This document shows positions 17,134 through 26,403 of a stretch of 64,000 nucleotides of DNA, piece by piece. The position numbers and the translations under genes were made by a program. The stretch comes from an uncultured Flavobacteriaceae bacterium. Lineage in GTDB: Bacteria > Bacteroidota > Bacteroidia > Flavobacteriales > Flavobacteriaceae. The stretch covers positions 310,001 through 374,000 of the forward strand of contig CANMRV010000001.1 of assembly GCA_947500435.1 (NCBI GenBank), written 5' to 3'. The notes under the pieces are model-generated. The model did no database searches and had not been told where the DNA came from. It saw nothing but the letters and a program-made list of their open reading frames with translations. How positions within the stretch are numbered: position 1 is the stretch's first letter; every line of letters starts with the position of its first letter.

Positions 17134-17535
17134 TTATTTTCTAGGACTCTTTTCTGTCTCTGAAGGGAATGCTGTTTCTTGTTTTGAAGCCGTATCCATT
17201 CCGGAAACATCATCAAAGTTAATTTCCATTGGAGCTAAAACGGTTTCTATTTGAGAAACTGAATTTTTCTCGACGACTACTGCTACCTCTTCAGTTTGAT
17301 AACCCGCATAGCTTATTACCAGAGTATGAGAACCCGGGGCAAGGTCAGCAATTTCAAAATTCCCATGAAAATTGGTCTGGTAACTTGTCTCAGAACCCTT
17401 CACCTCAATATTTGCAAACAGCATAGGTTCATCATTCATTGCTGCATCGGTAACGGAACCTTTTATAACACCTTGACTCTGCGAAAATAATAGGCTTGTA
17501 AAAAGGAGTGCGCTAGCAAAAAGTATATTTTTCAT
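17134..17535 (-). CDS. Secreted CarboxypepD_reg-like domain protein
   Basis: 133 residues with a signal peptide ending LLFSQ. Residues 22-105 form one carboxypeptidase-regulatory-like beta sandwich (VIKGSVTDAAMNDEPMLFAN, HGNFEIADLAPGSHTLVIS), almost the same module as the N-terminus of the TonB receptor encoded 1.4 kb upstream (IVGKLTDTDFNNEPLAFAN). The last 25 residues are polar. As a freestanding copy of a receptor domain it may interact with that receptor, but this is inference. It has an 11-bp repeat array and -7 element of the same design as the porin and receptor genes. Confidence 0.8.
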   Translation of the reverse strand: MKNILFASALLFTSLLFSQSQGVIKGSVTDAAMNDEPMLFANIEVKGSETSYQTNFHGNFEIADLAPGSHTLVISYAGYQTEEVAVVVEKNSVSQIETVLAPMEINFDDVSGMDTASKQETAFPSETEKSPRK

Positions 17536-17555
17536 CGAAAGACTTTAATTTGATG

Positions 17556-17621
17556 CAAAGAAAAGCGGGCAATGTAAAATTAGGGTTAAGTTGAAATTAA
17601 TTGTTCGTTTCAAAAAGGTTA
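17556..17621 (-). promoter_or_regulatory. Pho-box-like phased repeats and -7 element of the CarboxypepD_reg gene
   Basis: GTAA, GTTA, ATTA, GTTT and GTTA start at 17574, 17585, 17596, 17607 and 17618, all 11 bp apart, though less uniform than in the neighbours. Seven nt from the first box lies TTTCTTTG on the gene strand (plus 17556-17563), the same spacing and -7 type as at the porin. The ATG follows about 20 nt later. Confidence 0.6.
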
Positions 17622-17654
17622 AATAACGGATAACTGTTTGGAAAAATCCCAAAA

Positions 17655-17682
17655 GAAAACCCCGCTTTTCAACAGGGTTTTC
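17655..17682 (-). terminator. Intrinsic terminator after the beta-helix lipoprotein gene
   Basis: GAAAACCC and GGGTTTTC pair around a 12-nt loop; on the minus strand CTTTTGGG and then TTTTT follow. It lies 58 nt after the stop of the lipoprotein and closes the receptor-lipoprotein operon. Confidence 0.7.
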
Positions 17683-17739
17683 AGTGGTATTTAATTAAGC
17701 TCTAGTTTCCTGTAGCCCAATCAAACATAATTTATATTC

Positions 17740-18918
17740 TTAGTTACGCGTCCAACCACTATTCCATGAAGCATAATCTGCACCTGTACCGCTTCCGATT
17801 CCTGTAAAGAATTCAGCTTCTCCAAAAGTATCGCCGGTATCATTTTTAAGATTTACGGTAACATCTTCGAAGGTTATGTCCATAACACCTGTTTCGTCAT
17901 CAAGAACCCCTTGACCTGTAGGACTATCGGCACCATCACTATCTAAGTCAAAAGCTTCGGCGAAACCAGAGATAAGAACATTTGTAAAAAGAGCTCTTGA
18001 GCCTGCTCGCAATCGTATCGCTTCATTCTCATTAGAAGAACCATTACCGTTGATGGTCAAATTATTAATGCTTGGAGCGGACCAAAATAAAGGGTTTGAG
18101 TTATTCCCTATATCCGTATTGAAACCATCACCTTCAATGCCTTTATCATGTGCTTGTCTATGTTCAACATAAACATTGGTTAATGTACCTGTGAAACCTT
18201 CCGTCCAATCAATTGAATCATCTTGCGCTCCAATTACAGATACAAATGATGCGTTTACAGTTCCACCAAAAAATTCTACACCATCATCTTTTCCTTCAAA
18301 TGCTTGTATGTATTCGATGGTTGTTCCACTGCCAACTCCGTAGAATGAAAATCCGTTGTTTTCGGAAGATGCGTCTGCTGCTCCACCAGAGTATTCGATA
18401 CGTAGGTATTTCAAGATTCCTGAATTATCATCTGTTGCACTTCCACCATAGGGTAATCCGCCTATTTCAGAAGTTGAGGTTGCATCTCCGCCAGAAACGG
18501 AGTTAATAGGTGCCTTTCCTAAGATGATAAGACCGCCCCAATCACCAGCGTTAGGAGTAGTAGAATCGGATGTAAAGACAATAGGATTTGTCGATGTGCC
18601 TTCTGCCATTATCTTTCCACCTTGCATAATAGCAACGTAGACATCCGCTCCGGCAGTAGCCCGTATTACTGCTCCTGGGTTGATTGTGAGCGTAAATCCG
18701 TCAGGAACGATTAAAGCGCTCGTCAGCCTATATTCCGTTCCGGTTTCTAAAGTAAGGTCTTCGGAAAGTGTTCCGCCTATTTGCGTATTATCCGGAGTTG
18801 TAGGATTTGTGGGATTTCCACCTTCTTGATTAATGATGACATCTGCCGTATCATCTGCAGCGCATCCTATTAAAATGATTGCCATTGCAAAACCTAAAAG
18901 AAACTTGCTTGTTTTCAT
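17740..18918 (-). CDS. Beta-helix-like surface lipoprotein, partner of the TonB receptor
   Basis: 392 residues. Signal peptide with lipobox LIGC (Cys19) and a low-complexity linker (NPTNPTTPDNTQ). The rest is rich in Gly, Asn, Asp and Thr with repeating short strands (LTINPGAVIRATAGADVYVA, GGKIMAEGTSTNPIVFTSD, GGLIILGKAPIN), suggesting a right-handed parallel beta helix. Acidic loops such as EAFDLDSDGADSP could bind calcium. It follows the TonB receptor gene by 34 nt on the same strand and so is probably its surface binding partner, analogous to SusD in position but unrelated in sequence. The ligand is unknown; the shared Pho-like array suggests a phosphate-containing one. Confidence 0.75.
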   Translation of the reverse strand: MKTSKFLLGFAMAIILIGCAADDTADVIINQEGGNPTNPTTPDNTQIGGTLSEDLTLETGTEYRLTSALIVPDGFTLTINPGAVIRATAGADVYVAIMQGGKIMAEGTSTNPIVFTSDSTTPNAGDWGGLIILGKAPINSVSGGDATSTSEIGGLPYGGSATDDNSGILKYLRIEYSGGAADASSENNGFSFYGVGSGTTIEYIQAFEGKDDGVEFFGGTVNASFVSVIGAQDDSIDWTEGFTGTLTNVYVEHRQAHDKGIEGDGFNTDIGNNSNPLFWSAPSINNLTINGNGSSNENEAIRLRAGSRALFTNVLISGFAEAFDLDSDGADSPTGQGVLDDETGVMDITFEDVTVNLKNDTGDTFGEAEFFTGIGSGTGADYASWNSGWTRN

Positions 18919-18952
18919 GAATAGTAATTTAATTGTTCGTTATTATTTTTGA

Positions 18953-21736
18953 TTAGAATTTATACTTGAATTGGAACCCGATATTGAGTCCTCTTTTGAA
19001 ACGAGACAGTGTAACATCACCACCATCGACTTCCCGTACCCGTTCAATATTTGGGTTTAGAAGATTTTTAAAACTCGCGTTCAATTCCATTTTTTCGTTG
19101 ATATTGTTTTTCCAAACAAAATCAAGCGTAGGAACGCCTTTTTCGATAATGTTTCCTAATTGCCCTGAACCCAATGCGTCAATACGGTCAGAGAAATATG
19201 AGAATACGAGGTTGGCAACAGGTTTGTAAGAACCAAATATTGGGCGATAGCTTAAATCTGCATTCAATAACAAAGGTGAGGCCCCTTGCAATTGGTCTGA
19301 ATCTCGGTCAAATGTTGTTGAGAAAACGCCATTGCTACCTTTCAAATCTTGTTTGGTGTAGGTGTAGGTTGCATTGATTCCTGTTGATAGAATACTTTGC
19401 TCATCGGTATCGGTAATCAGGTCTTTGCGCACTTCGAATTCAAAGCCAAGTACTTGTGCTTGATCTCCAGTTCTAAAGAAACGCTGTGTTCCTGTGGCGT
19501 CATTTGCAACTACTAAATTCACAGGGTCATTGATGGCCTTTGCAAAAGCAGAAATGGATAAAAGCTCACTGGGTTTCATGAACCATTCATATTTGAAATC
19601 CACATTATATATCCTTGAAAATGAAGGGTCGTTCAATAGATTTGGATTTCCTCCAATACGCTGCGTTACGTCTTCATACACAAAAGGAGCGACTTCTTTA
19701 AACTCCGGATTCGAAACTGTGCTGCTAAAAGAGAATCGAAGGTTTTGATCTTCGTTCAAAGCGTATTTTACATTTAAGCTCGGAAGGATGAAAAATTCGG
19801 AAGCATCTCTTTCCCCTGGGTCAGTTGCCGGTAAATTAATTACGTCATAGGTGATGTCTTGATTAAATTTCTCAAGGCGTATACCAGGAACCAATGATAG
19901 CTTTTCGCTGATTTTGTAAACAGCATCTGTGTAAAAGGCATGGACGTTTAAATTTCCTTCATATGTATTTTCGAATCTTCCTGGCAGGTTGGTATTGCCT
20001 AATCCATTTTGTGGGTCAAGTCCGTTAAATACAACGGTGTTGAAAACGGTTCCTAAATTTTGTCTTGAAAAAACTTCATTTAAATTTCTTACATCTCCAA
20101 CAGGAGTATTCGGCTGTATGAAATCATATCCGTAACGGATGTTTTCAAATGTTCTTTGCTTTGTACGACCGTTGTAACCGAAGTTGAATTTTAGTTTTTC
20201 CGATACATCATAAGAAAGGTTGATGCGGGCATTTAACTCACTATCTTCAATATCTTGAAAATAACGTTGGTTGTCATAGGCGATATTACTGAAGAAAAAA
20301 CCATTCGTAGTTTCGTCGCTGTCCAGTTCAAGGTCGTACCGTTCTACTGAGATACGCTTACGATCCGGTTGGCGTGCCAAAACATTGTTGTACCCAACGC
20401 CCCAGTCCAATTTTAGTTTTTCGCTCAGTGTGCTAGTTCCAAGAAGCTGATTTACAAAAATCATGTCTTGACTGAATTGTACATTCGACTGGTAGAAACC
20501 ACGGTCTGTATCGAGAATCGCATCACGATTGCTGCCCAAACCTTTCGTTCCAAAATAGGAAACTTCGTCTGTAGCGTCGTTAATGAAAAGGGAATTAAAT
20601 TTTACTTTGTGTTTATCATTGATACGATAGACGATGTTGGCCATTGCTGTTGTATTTCTTCCATACTCATATTCTTCAGAGTTGGGGAAACGTTTCTTTT
20701 CAACGGTTGTATAGTCCACAGCCGGACCTTCACGGAATTCGAAAGTGTTTCCGAAAGAAGCCGTAGCAAAAACACTTAAGCGTGAAGCTTCACCGATATT
20801 CCAAGATTTTCCGCTGGCGAAACTTCCTGAAATACCTGCAGTGCCTTCTGAAGAGATTGCATCAACTCCGTGAGATAACAATACCGCATAAGGATTGTTT
20901 CGGTACCGATTGTAAAAACCAAAATAACCCGTGCCCTCGCTTTTTACGAAATCAGTTCCTAGAGCATTTGTATTTACGGTCGTTCCTAAATCGATATCAA
21001 GAAAAAAGTCCCCTGTATGCTCTTTGGCGGTGATATCAACGTTTCCGGCGGCAAAATCGCCGTAGAACTTAGCAGCATGTGTTTTACTAACACCAACATT
21101 TTGAATCACATCCGAAGAGAATAGATTCAAGTCGATGTTCTTTTTTTCAATGTTATTCGAGGGTACAGGAAGACCGTTGTAGGTTGTGTTTAAATATCTA
21201 TCGCCAAGACCTCGAACATAAACATTACCTCCACCTTCTTGTTTTGATACACCAGAAATTTTGTTCACGGCACCGGCTGCATCACTAATCCCTTTGAATG
21301 ATAATTCTTGTGCGCCAATACTCTCTTTTACGATGTTAGCAGATTTTTGATCTAGCAATAAGGCGGCTTCAGATTCTTTTTTGGTAGTACCTGTGCCCAC
21401 AAATTCTTCGAGTTCAACTCCGGCAGCTGCTGATAGTCCGACATCCACTGTGGTTGATTTACCTGCTTCGACAATAACATCGGCTTTGGTAATTGTTTCG
21501 TAACCCAAGAAGCTATAAACGACTGTGTATGTTCCCCCTTCTAAATTTGCGATTTCATAAAGACCGTCAAAATCGGAGGTAGTTCCTTTGGTAGTTCCTT
21601 CGATTAGAATATTAGCAAAAGCTAATGGCTCGTTATTAAAATCGGTATCGGTTAACTTTCCCACAATACTTCCTGTTTCTTGCGCAGTAATTTGAGCGGT
21701 GGCTAGCAGGAGCAAGCCAATCAATAATTTTCTCAT
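18953..21736 (-). CDS. TonB-dependent receptor with N-terminal CarboxypepD_reg-like domain
   Basis: 927 residues. Signal peptide ends ITAQ; residues 22-105 are a carboxypeptidase-regulatory-like domain; the plug follows (about 130-235), with GGGNVYVRGLGDRYLNTTYN and VQNVGVSKTHAAKFYGD-like segments, then a 22-stranded barrel ending in NIGFQFKYKF with terminal Phe. It should import a ligand across the outer membrane at the expense of TonB energy. The lipoprotein gene lies 34 nt downstream. The upstream region has the longest 11-bp array of the window, so starvation-dependent expression is likely; phosphate is the inferred signal because the same boxes precede pit and the porin. Confidence 0.9.
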   Translation of the reverse strand: MRKLLIGLLLLATAQITAQETGSIVGKLTDTDFNNEPLAFANILIEGTTKGTTSDFDGLYEIANLEGGTYTVVYSFLGYETITKADVIVEAGKSTTVDVGLSAAAGVELEEFVGTGTTKKESEAALLLDQKSANIVKESIGAQELSFKGISDAAGAVNKISGVSKQEGGGNVYVRGLGDRYLNTTYNGLPVPSNNIEKKNIDLNLFSSDVIQNVGVSKTHAAKFYGDFAAGNVDITAKEHTGDFFLDIDLGTTVNTNALGTDFVKSEGTGYFGFYNRYRNNPYAVLLSHGVDAISSEGTAGISGSFASGKSWNIGEASRLSVFATASFGNTFEFREGPAVDYTTVEKKRFPNSEEYEYGRNTTAMANIVYRINDKHKVKFNSLFINDATDEVSYFGTKGLGSNRDAILDTDRGFYQSNVQFSQDMIFVNQLLGTSTLSEKLKLDWGVGYNNVLARQPDRKRISVERYDLELDSDETTNGFFFSNIAYDNQRYFQDIEDSELNARINLSYDVSEKLKFNFGYNGRTKQRTFENIRYGYDFIQPNTPVGDVRNLNEVFSRQNLGTVFNTVVFNGLDPQNGLGNTNLPGRFENTYEGNLNVHAFYTDAVYKISEKLSLVPGIRLEKFNQDITYDVINLPATDPGERDASEFFILPSLNVKYALNEDQNLRFSFSSTVSNPEFKEVAPFVYEDVTQRIGGNPNLLNDPSFSRIYNVDFKYEWFMKPSELLSISAFAKAINDPVNLVVANDATGTQRFFRTGDQAQVLGFEFEVRKDLITDTDEQSILSTGINATYTYTKQDLKGSNGVFSTTFDRDSDQLQGASPLLLNADLSYRPIFGSYKPVANLVFSYFSDRIDALGSGQLGNIIEKGVPTLDFVWKNNINEKMELNASFKNLLNPNIERVREVDGGDVTLSRFKRGLNIGFQFKYKF

Positions 21737-21770
21737 TTCAGTTTTACTATGTTTGATTTAAATACCGTTG

Positions 21771-21847
21771 CAAAAAAACCACCCTATTGTAAAAGTCGGG
21801 TTACCCGTATGTTAAAGATGTATTGTAAAAGCGTTAGCTAAATGTTA
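21771..21847 (-). promoter_or_regulatory. Six-unit Pho-box-like array and -7 element of the TonB receptor
   Basis: GTAA at 21789 and GTTA at 21800, 21811, 21833 and 21844 are all in one 11-bp register; only the unit at 21822 deviates. On the gene strand they read TAACATT-like. Seven nt beyond the last box is TTTTTTTG (plus 21771-21778), the same TTnnTTTG type and spacing as at the porin. The ATG is about 35 nt downstream. Confidence 0.7.
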
Positions 21848-21940
21848 TCATATTAAGGGAATGTTAAGCGGTTATTCTTGAGGCTATTGTTTAAAGGGAA
21901 TTCGCAAAATCTGTATCTTGCGCACGATTAAAATATATCC

Positions 21941-23284
21941 ATGAACTGGGAACAACTCCTCTCTCTAAAACGCTTTGGCGACAAGCATAAAAGACTTCGA
22001 AAAGAACAAGATGAAATCCGGTTGGGATTTGAAGTTGACTATGATCGTATCATTTTTTCTTCGGCTTTTCGGAGTTTGCAGGATAAGACTCAGGTCATTC
22101 CTCTTTCGAAGACAGATTTCGTACATACGCGCTTGACACATAGTTTAGAAGTATCCGTTGTAGGAAGGAGTCTGGGGCGTATCGCAGGGAAAAAGCTTTT
22201 GGAGAAACATCCGCATTTGCAGGAAATGCATGGCTATCGTTTTAATGATTTCGGAGCAATTGTTGCTGCTGCTGCTTTAGCACATGATATTGGAAATCCG
22301 CCATTTGGCCATAGTGGAGAAAAGGCCATCGGAGAGTATTTTGCAACAGGAGCTGGTCAGAAGTACAAGGAGCTATTGACCGAAAAAGAATGGCAAGATA
22401 TTATCGATTTCGAGGGAAATGCCAACGGTTTCAAGTTGCTAACAGAAACTCGGGAAGGAGTCGATGGCGGATTGCGATTGAGTTATGCAACCTTGGGAGC
22501 TTTTATGAAATATCCGAAGGAATCACATCCTAAAAAACCAACCAAGCATATCGCAGATAAGAAGTTTGGTTTCTTTCAATCGGAAAAAGAGAGTTTTAAA
22601 GAAGTAGCGGACGAACTCGGATTAATTCAAACTCGTTCAGGAAAAGATATCAGCTTTTCAAGGCATCCTTTGACTTATTTGGTAGAAGCAGCCGATGATA
22701 TCTGTTACACGATTATTGATTTCGAAGATGGAATAAATCTAGGATTGATTTCCGAAGATTATGCGCTGGAGTATCTTATAAAATTAGTCAAGGACAGTAT
22801 AAATACCAATAAGTATAATTCCCTGAAATATAAAGAAGACCGACTAAGTTACTTACGCGCATTAGCTATAAACACTTTGATTCAGGATGCTATAGATGTT
22901 TTTATAAACAATGAGGAAGCTATTCTGGATGGGACATTCGATGTTTCCTTAATGGATAAAAGCAGGTATGAAGCCCAGATAACCGATATCATTTCTTTGA
23001 GTGTGGAAAAGATTTATCAATCTCAAGAAGTCATCGAAAAGGAGATAGCTGGTTACAAAATCATTTCAGATATTTTGGATGTCTATATCACAGCATTAGT
23101 TCGTGAAAAGGAAGGAAAAGCTTCAAACTATGACGGCTTGATGTTGAGCATACTTCCAGAGTTTTATAGACGGACTGATATTTCTATCTATCAGATTCTC
23201 TTGAATTCCTGTTGTTATGTCGCGAGCCTTTCAGATAGTGCGGCGGTTCATATTCATAATAAGATTATGGGGAAACAGCTTTAG
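21941..23284 (+). CDS. dgt: Deoxyguanosinetriphosphate triphosphohydrolase
   Basis: 447 residues, the length of the longer Dgt class. An HD-domain hydrolase that splits dGTP (and often other dNTPs) into nucleoside and triphosphate. The metal site is visible: RLTHSLEVS (first His, about 66), AHDIGNPPFGHSGE (HD pair near 115) and the late Asp in VEAADDICYTIIDFEDG (about 252). It starts 200 nt after the divergent receptor gene, with a possible -7 TATCTTG just upstream (about 21912). Not linked functionally to its neighbours. Confidence 0.92.
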   Translation: MNWEQLLSLKRFGDKHKRLRKEQDEIRLGFEVDYDRIIFSSAFRSLQDKTQVIPLSKTDFVHTRLTHSLEVSVVGRSLGRIAGKKLLEKHPHLQEMHGYRFNDFGAIVAAAALAHDIGNPPFGHSGEKAIGEYFATGAGQKYKELLTEKEWQDIIDFEGNANGFKLLTETREGVDGGLRLSYATLGAFMKYPKESHPKKPTKHIADKKFGFFQSEKESFKEVADELGLIQTRSGKDISFSRHPLTYLVEAADDICYTIIDFEDGINLGLISEDYALEYLIKLVKDSINTNKYNSLKYKEDRLSYLRALAINTLIQDAIDVFINNEEAILDGTFDVSLMDKSRYEAQITDIISLSVEKIYQSQEVIEKEIAGYKIISDILDVYITALVREKEGKASNYDGLMLSILPEFYRRTDISIYQILLNSCCYVASLSDSAAVHIHNKIMGKQL

Positions 23285-23353
23285 TTTTGCTTAATATGAG
23301 CATATGATTACTAAGTGAACATGGATTCAACTGCGCAAAGCACTTTGCAATTA

Positions 23354-24493
23354 TTAGAAATTATATGCAACCCCGACGCCTAAGAGCTGCTTGAACTGCA
23401 ATTTAGGCCGCCCCTCATTTATGACTTCTCCTGCTTCATTTTTTACAGCGTCAAAGAGAATATCATCATCATAGATAAAATGGGTTCCCAGATTGGTAAC
23501 TATGTATTTATTAACTTTTAAGTTGACATTTAGCTCCCAGTCTACATCAATATTGCCAAAACTTTGAAGATAGTCTGTATATAGATTCAATCGATGTTTG
23601 AGTGCAACGTTTTCCATGAGTTGTGTTTCCCAGTCATTTGTGATTAAAAAACCTACTTCCAAAAAGACGTTTTTCCCGGGCTCGATAATATTTCCATCCG
23701 TATCAAGTACGGCTTTGTCTACTCCAAATGCTCCTTTGTCAGCCAAGTCTTGGTCTAAGACGAAAGTTGCTTTTTGAGTAATTGGAGAAATATAAGCATT
23801 GAATTTTCGACCTTTTGAAATGTAGGAAGTCCCAGCACCTAAGAAAAAATAACCCGGACTCATGACTCTCGAAATAGGTGTTTCCCGATCTGGATATTTA
23901 AAGCCATCTGTATATTGTGTATTGAAATTTGCTTTGACCGAATAGTACCAATTGCTAATCGTATCACGGCGATACCCAACGGTAGAACTTATTCTAATGG
24001 CGTCATCGGTTTTTCTTATTTTTTGACCCTCCTGAAGATTAATGCCATAACGAGTTTCCAAAATATTGTCCCATTGAAAATACCTAAACTTATAGTTACG
24101 TTCAAAACGAGCGTTCGCTTGAGCTGAAATGGAATTGTTACCCCCCGCATTCCAATTGATGAATGCAGCTTGACTGAAGTTGAGACCAATTAGGTTCACA
24201 CTTTGCCAAAATGTTGGCACCTCAAATTTCTTATAACCCTCTGCCAAAGGTTTGGTTTTTTTGAATGAAATGGTCGTATTCATAATGTTAACTGGCTCCG
24301 CTGTTTGTTTGACCCTTGGTTGCGTTCGTCGGATTACGATCGTATCGATAATCATAGAGTCACGAAGGATTGGAGCAACAATTACAGAGTCTGGTTTATT
24401 AGACTTTGGGATGCTATCTTGGCCAAAACCGAAATGCATAGCAAGAAAGAGTACGTAAAAAAAACTTTTGGGTTTCACTACTTCAAAGTTCAT
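23354..24493 (-). CDS. DUF3078 outer membrane-type protein
   Basis: 379 residues with signal peptide ending FGFGQ. The conserved core FWQSVNLIGLNFSQAAFINW followed by NAGGNNSISAQANARFERNY is the DUF3078 signature of Bacteroidota. The remainder is amphipathic strands ending LLGVGVAYNF, terminal Phe, as in outer membrane barrels. Function unknown. The start overlaps the end of dxs by 11 nt, so it is translated from the same message. Confidence 0.85.
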   Translation of the reverse strand: MNFEVVKPKSFFYVLFLAMHFGFGQDSIPKSNKPDSVIVAPILRDSMIIDTIVIRRTQPRVKQTAEPVNIMNTTISFKKTKPLAEGYKKFEVPTFWQSVNLIGLNFSQAAFINWNAGGNNSISAQANARFERNYKFRYFQWDNILETRYGINLQEGQKIRKTDDAIRISSTVGYRRDTISNWYYSVKANFNTQYTDGFKYPDRETPISRVMSPGYFFLGAGTSYISKGRKFNAYISPITQKATFVLDQDLADKGAFGVDKAVLDTDGNIIEPGKNVFLEVGFLITNDWETQLMENVALKHRLNLYTDYLQSFGNIDVDWELNVNLKVNKYIVTNLGTHFIYDDDILFDAVKNEAGEVINEGRPKLQFKQLLGVGVAYNF

Positions 24494-26261
24494 TCAGTAT
24501 AGATTTTAGTGTTGCCTTTACAGAATCTTTGTCAAGCCCAACAACTTGATGAAGTTGTTCTGTAGTGCCATGCTCAACGAAAGTGTCATCAATTCCGAAA
24601 ACATGAACGAGATTTTTAAATTGCATCTTATTGGCATATTCTAGAATGGAACTACCAAAACCTCCTATTTTGCAGGCATCTTCGATTGTTATGATATGTT
24701 CATAGCTGTTGAAAACCACTTCCAATTGTTTTTTATCCAAGGGTTTGATAAAACGCATATTATAATGTCCGATTTCCTGCGGATTATTCATTTCTATCAA
24801 TAATTCAGATATCATATTCCCAATATGTCCGACCGATAATACAGCAATTTTTGTGCCTTTTTTTAATTCTTTGGATGAGCCAATTTCAATTTTTTCAAAA
24901 GGAGTTTTCCATTCCTTAAGAACACCTCTACCTCTTGGATATCGAATTGCAATAGGATGTTCTAATCCCAATTGTGCCGTATACATGATATTGCGCAATT
25001 CGATTTCATTTAGAGGAGCAAAGATGATGAGATTGGGAATACACCTTAGGTATGCGATATCGTAAACCCCGTGATGTGTCGCGCCATCTTGGCCAACCAA
25101 TCCGGCACGATCTAAACAGAAAATAACCGGTAAATTTTGAAGCGCTACGTCATGAATCACTTGATCGTAGGCACGTTGTAAAAAAGTGGAGTAAACGTTA
25201 CAAAAAGGTACTAGACCTTCCGCCGCCATTCCTGCTGCCATGGTAACAGCATGCTGTTCAGCAATACCAACATCGAAAGCACGATTCGGAATTTCCTCCA
25301 TCATATATTTTAGGGAGCTTCCTGTAGGCATAGCGGGAGTAATTCCCACAATTTTTTCATTCTGCATAGCTAGTTCTACTATCGTATGACCAAAGACATC
25401 TTGATATTTTGAAGGTTGCTGCCCGAGAGATTTTTTATGTAATTCTCCAGTTTTTTTATCGAATTTCCCGGGGGCATGGTAGGTTACCTGATTTTCCTCA
25501 GCCTGTCTTAAACCTTTCCCTTTGGTGGTAATTACATGTAAAAGTTTCGGGCCTGAAATAGATTTTAGTCGTTTTAGTTCTGTCAATAGAGCATTTAAGT
25601 CATGGCCATTAATAGGTCCCGAAAAATCAAAATTTAGACATTCGAAAATATTCTCATCTTTAGCAGTACCTTTTTTTACGTTGGTCAAATACTTTTTGAG
25701 AGCACCGACGCTGGGGTCGATTCCTATGGCGTTATCATTTAGAATCACCAATACATTTGCATCCGTCACGCCCATATGGTTTAGGCCTTCAAAGGCCATT
25801 CCACTGGCAATAGATGCATCCCCAATTACTGCGATATGTTGTTTGCTAGAATCTCCTTTTAGCTGGGATGCAATCGCCATTCCTAGAATGGCTGAAATGG
25901 AAGTTGAGCTATGGCCAGTTCCGAAATCATCGTATTCGCTTTCGCTCATTTTCGGGAAGCCGCTAATTCCGCCCAGTTGCCGATTTGATTCAAAGATTTC
26001 TTTACGCCCAGTTAAGATTTTATGCCCGTAGGCTTGGTGGCCTACATCCCAAATGAGCTTGTCATTCGGAGTGTCAAAAATATAGTGTAAAGCAATGGTG
26101 AGTTCGACAACACCAAGGCTGGCACCTAAATGCCCTTCTTTTGTGGCAACGATATCGATTATGAATTCGCGAAGTTCTTGGGCGAGTTGCGATAGTTCGC
26201 TGATATTTAATTCGCGAAGGTCCTTAGGAGATTCTATTTTATCAAGAATATGTTGAGACAC
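24483..26261 (-). CDS. dxs: 1-deoxy-D-xylulose-5-phosphate synthase
   Basis: 592 residues, slightly shorter than the usual 620. It joins pyruvate and glyceraldehyde-3-phosphate with thiamine diphosphate, the first step of the MEP isoprenoid pathway. Motifs: KEGHLGASLGVVELT (42-56), WDVGHQAYGHKILTGR (71-86), the ThDP motif GDASIASGMAFEGLNHMG beginning near 146, and the transketolase-type DRAGLVGQDGATHHG segment near 395. The start is GTG at 26261. Its product feeds the polyprenyl synthase and lycopene cyclase encoded further on. Coupled to the DUF3078 gene downstream. Confidence 0.95.
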   Translation of the reverse strand: MSQHILDKIESPKDLRELNISELSQLAQELREFIIDIVATKEGHLGASLGVVELTIALHYIFDTPNDKLIWDVGHQAYGHKILTGRKEIFESNRQLGGISGFPKMSESEYDDFGTGHSSTSISAILGMAIASQLKGDSSKQHIAVIGDASIASGMAFEGLNHMGVTDANVLVILNDNAIGIDPSVGALKKYLTNVKKGTAKDENIFECLNFDFSGPINGHDLNALLTELKRLKSISGPKLLHVITTKGKGLRQAEENQVTYHAPGKFDKKTGELHKKSLGQQPSKYQDVFGHTIVELAMQNEKIVGITPAMPTGSSLKYMMEEIPNRAFDVGIAEQHAVTMAAGMAAEGLVPFCNVYSTFLQRAYDQVIHDVALQNLPVIFCLDRAGLVGQDGATHHGVYDIAYLRCIPNLIIFAPLNEIELRNIMYTAQLGLEHPIAIRYPRGRGVLKEWKTPFEKIEIGSSKELKKGTKIAVLSVGHIGNMISELLIEMNNPQEIGHYNMRFIKPLDKKQLEVVFNSYEHIITIEDACKIGGFGSSILEYANKMQFKNLVHVFGIDDTFVEHGTTEQLHQVVGLDKDSVKATLKSILNEL

Positions 26262-26403
26262 CTTTGAAAAATTGAAGCTACAAAGCTACGGCTTTTCCTT
26301 GTTTGATGATTGTTAATTGCTGCTACACAACAAACCTTACTCCGTTTGTACTAGTAAGTTCCTTTTTAACGTTACTAACAATCAACCAATCAATAACATA
26401 ACC

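Noticed and set aside
23316..23345. Small GCAAAG/CTTTGC hairpin after dgt
   Set aside because: Six-bp stem with 2-nt loop and no T run.
26317..26403. Longer start for the lipocalin-like lipoprotein
   Set aside because: Adds 29 polar residues before a normal lipoprotein signal.
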